From JACDAN01 sp046729215 (lineage in GTDB: Bacteria; Actinomycetota; Thermoleophilia; Gaiellales; Gaiellaceae): a stretch of DNA of 39,251 nucleotides. The DNA lies in assembly GCA_046729215.1 (NCBI GenBank), contig JBKPGE010000137.1:1-39251 (forward strand). The letters are read 5' to 3'. The notes below the pieces were generated by a model. It had not been told where the DNA came from, did no database searches, and saw only the letters and a list, made by a program, of their open reading frames with translations. A program made the position numbers and the translations under genes. This document shows, in pieces, positions 38,377 to 39,251 of the stretch (position 1 is its first letter; each line of letters starts with the position of its first letter).

Positions 38377-39251
38377 CCGCCGACCGAAACGGCTTCGACG
38401 CCGGCTTCCTTGAGCACCGCTTGCGCTGCCGCGAGCCTCGCCAGCGGGACGCGGTAGGGCGAGCACGAGACGTAGTCGAGCCCGAGCCCTTCGCAGAAGG
38501 CGACTGACTCGGCCTCACCGCCGTGCTCGCCGCAGATCCCGAGCTTGAGCTCCGGCTTCACGCGGCGCCCGCGCTCCACGGCGATCCGCATCAGGTCGCC
38601 GACCCCGCTCTGGTCGAGCGTCTCGAACGGATTGTGCTCGAGCACGCCGTCATCGAGGTAGTGGGTGAGGAACTTCCCCTCGGCGTCGTCGCGCGAGAAC
38701 CCGAGCGCCGTCTGCGTGAGGTCGTTCGTGCCGAACGAGAAGAAGTCCGCCTGCGCCGCGATCTCGTCCGCGCGAATGCACGCGCGCGGGAGCTCGATCA
38801 TCGTCCCGCACAGGTACTCGACGTCACGACCCTCGGCCTCGGCGACGTGCACCGTCAGCTCGCGCAGGCGACGCAGCTCCTCTTCGAACCCGACGAGCGG
38901 GTGCATGATCTCGACCAGCGGCGCCTCCCCCGTCCTCCCCTCGATGGCTTCGGCGGCGCGCACGATCGCTCGCACCTGCATCTCGTAGATCTCCGGCCAC
39001 TGCAGACCGAGCCGGCAGCCGCGCGTGCCGAGCATCGGGTTTGCCTCCTGCAGCTGCCGGATTCGCTGCCGCATCCGGTCATCCGTCGCCTCTTCCGGTG
39101 CCGGCAGGAACTCGTGCAGGGGCGGATCGAGCAGGCGGATGGTCACCGGCAGCCCCGCCATCGCCTCGAAGATCGCCTCGAAGTCGCCCTGCTGCATCGG
39201 GAGGAGCTTGTCGAGCGCGCGTCGCCGGCCGTCCTCGTTCTCGGCCATGAT
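38373..39251 (-). CDS. ppdK: Pyruvate, phosphate dikinase, C-terminal part (5' end outside window)
   Basis: The last about 290 residues of PPDK, the PEP/pyruvate TIM-barrel domain. Seen are LPVTIRLLDPPLHEFLP, NPMLGTRGCRLGLQWPEIYE, VEIMHPLVGFEEEL, GTMIELPRACIRADEIA, FFSFGTNDLTQTALGFSRDD and LKLGICGEHGGE with the catalytic Cys. The enzyme interconverts pyruvate, ATP and Pi with PEP, AMP and PPi. The frame is open to the window edge, and the ATG at 39248 is internal, since the family continues upstream. Confidence 0.95.
   Translation of the reverse strand: MMAENEDGRRRALDKLLPMQQGDFEAIFEAMAGLPVTIRLLDPPLHEFLPAPEEATDDRMRQRIRQLQEANPMLGTRGCRLGLQWPEIYEMQVRAIVRAAEAIEGRTGEAPLVEIMHPLVGFEEELRRLRELTVHVAEAEGRDVEYLCGTMIELPRACIRADEIAAQADFFSFGTNDLTQTALGFSRDDAEGKFLTHYLDDGVLEHNPFETLDQSGVGDLMRIAVERGRRVKPELKLGICGEHGGEAESVAFCEGLGLDYVSCSPYRVPLARLAAAQAVLKEAGVEAVSVGG

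Overview
The window is a high-GC stretch of a bacterial chromosome, most likely an actinomycete and probably class Thermoleophilia (Gaiellales/Solirubrobacterales-like). The taxonomic call is an inference. It rests on the GC-rich third codon positions, frequent GTG and TTG starts, an F420-type reductase, SepF and DivIVA division genes, LexA boxes of the form GAACnnnnGTTC, a DnaE2/ImuB mutasome and a MurA with Asp at the fosfomycin-target position. Genes are tightly packed, with many 4-bp stop/start overlaps. Most are housekeeping genes; I see no phage, integrase, transposase or CRISPR.

Layout. 1-5585: tRNA-Pro(GGG), a deazaflavin-dependent reductase, a fructose-type ABC importer (frcA-frcC-frcB, minus strand), a divergent LacI regulator with an operator in the importer promoter, and a fructokinase pseudogene with four frameshifts. 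5586-5961: a non-coding gap with three DnaA-box-like 9-mers. 5962-19794: a long minus-strand block read as rpsB-tsf-pyrH-frr-uppS-cdsA-dxr-rseP-hyp-ispG-proS-XRE (translation, UMP synthesis, isoprenoid, phospholipid and cell-wall lipid carrier steps), preceded upstream by yggT-divIVA-DUF167-dksA-like-lspA-rluD. 19864-21625: a plus-strand KhtU/KhtT K+/H+ antiporter pair. 21612-28303: sepF, yggS, pgeF, a DHH-CBS-CCA-transferase fusion, ridA, a HisB-like pseudoenzyme and murA. 28328-31213: an HD-domain gene, a class-V aminotransferase, an EEP-family hydrolase and a small helical protein. 31222-36820: an SOS mutasome (dnaE2 and imuB with a DUF6504-like gene) split by a plus-strand bicupin and a 48-aa membrane protein; imuB has two tandem LexA boxes in its promoter. 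36817-39251: comB, a zinc-finger rhomboid protease and the 3' part of ppdK.

Most interesting signals. (1) A 165-nt imperfect palindrome fills the ispG-proS gap. Its arms pair completely, with G-U wobbles and one bulge, only if read as plus-strand RNA, which suggests an uncharacterised structured RNA antisense to the proS leader. (2) A HisB-like protein has lost nearly all metal ligands and sits between murA and ridA. (3) A 23-bp AT-rich repeat occurs three times, once inside dnaE2. (4) The rpsB leader can form nested and mutually exclusive hairpins. (5) There is a cluster of DnaA boxes far from any dnaA gene. Many starts are GTG or TTG, and two genes (the reductase and yggS) have family-like residues upstream of any canonical start codon.
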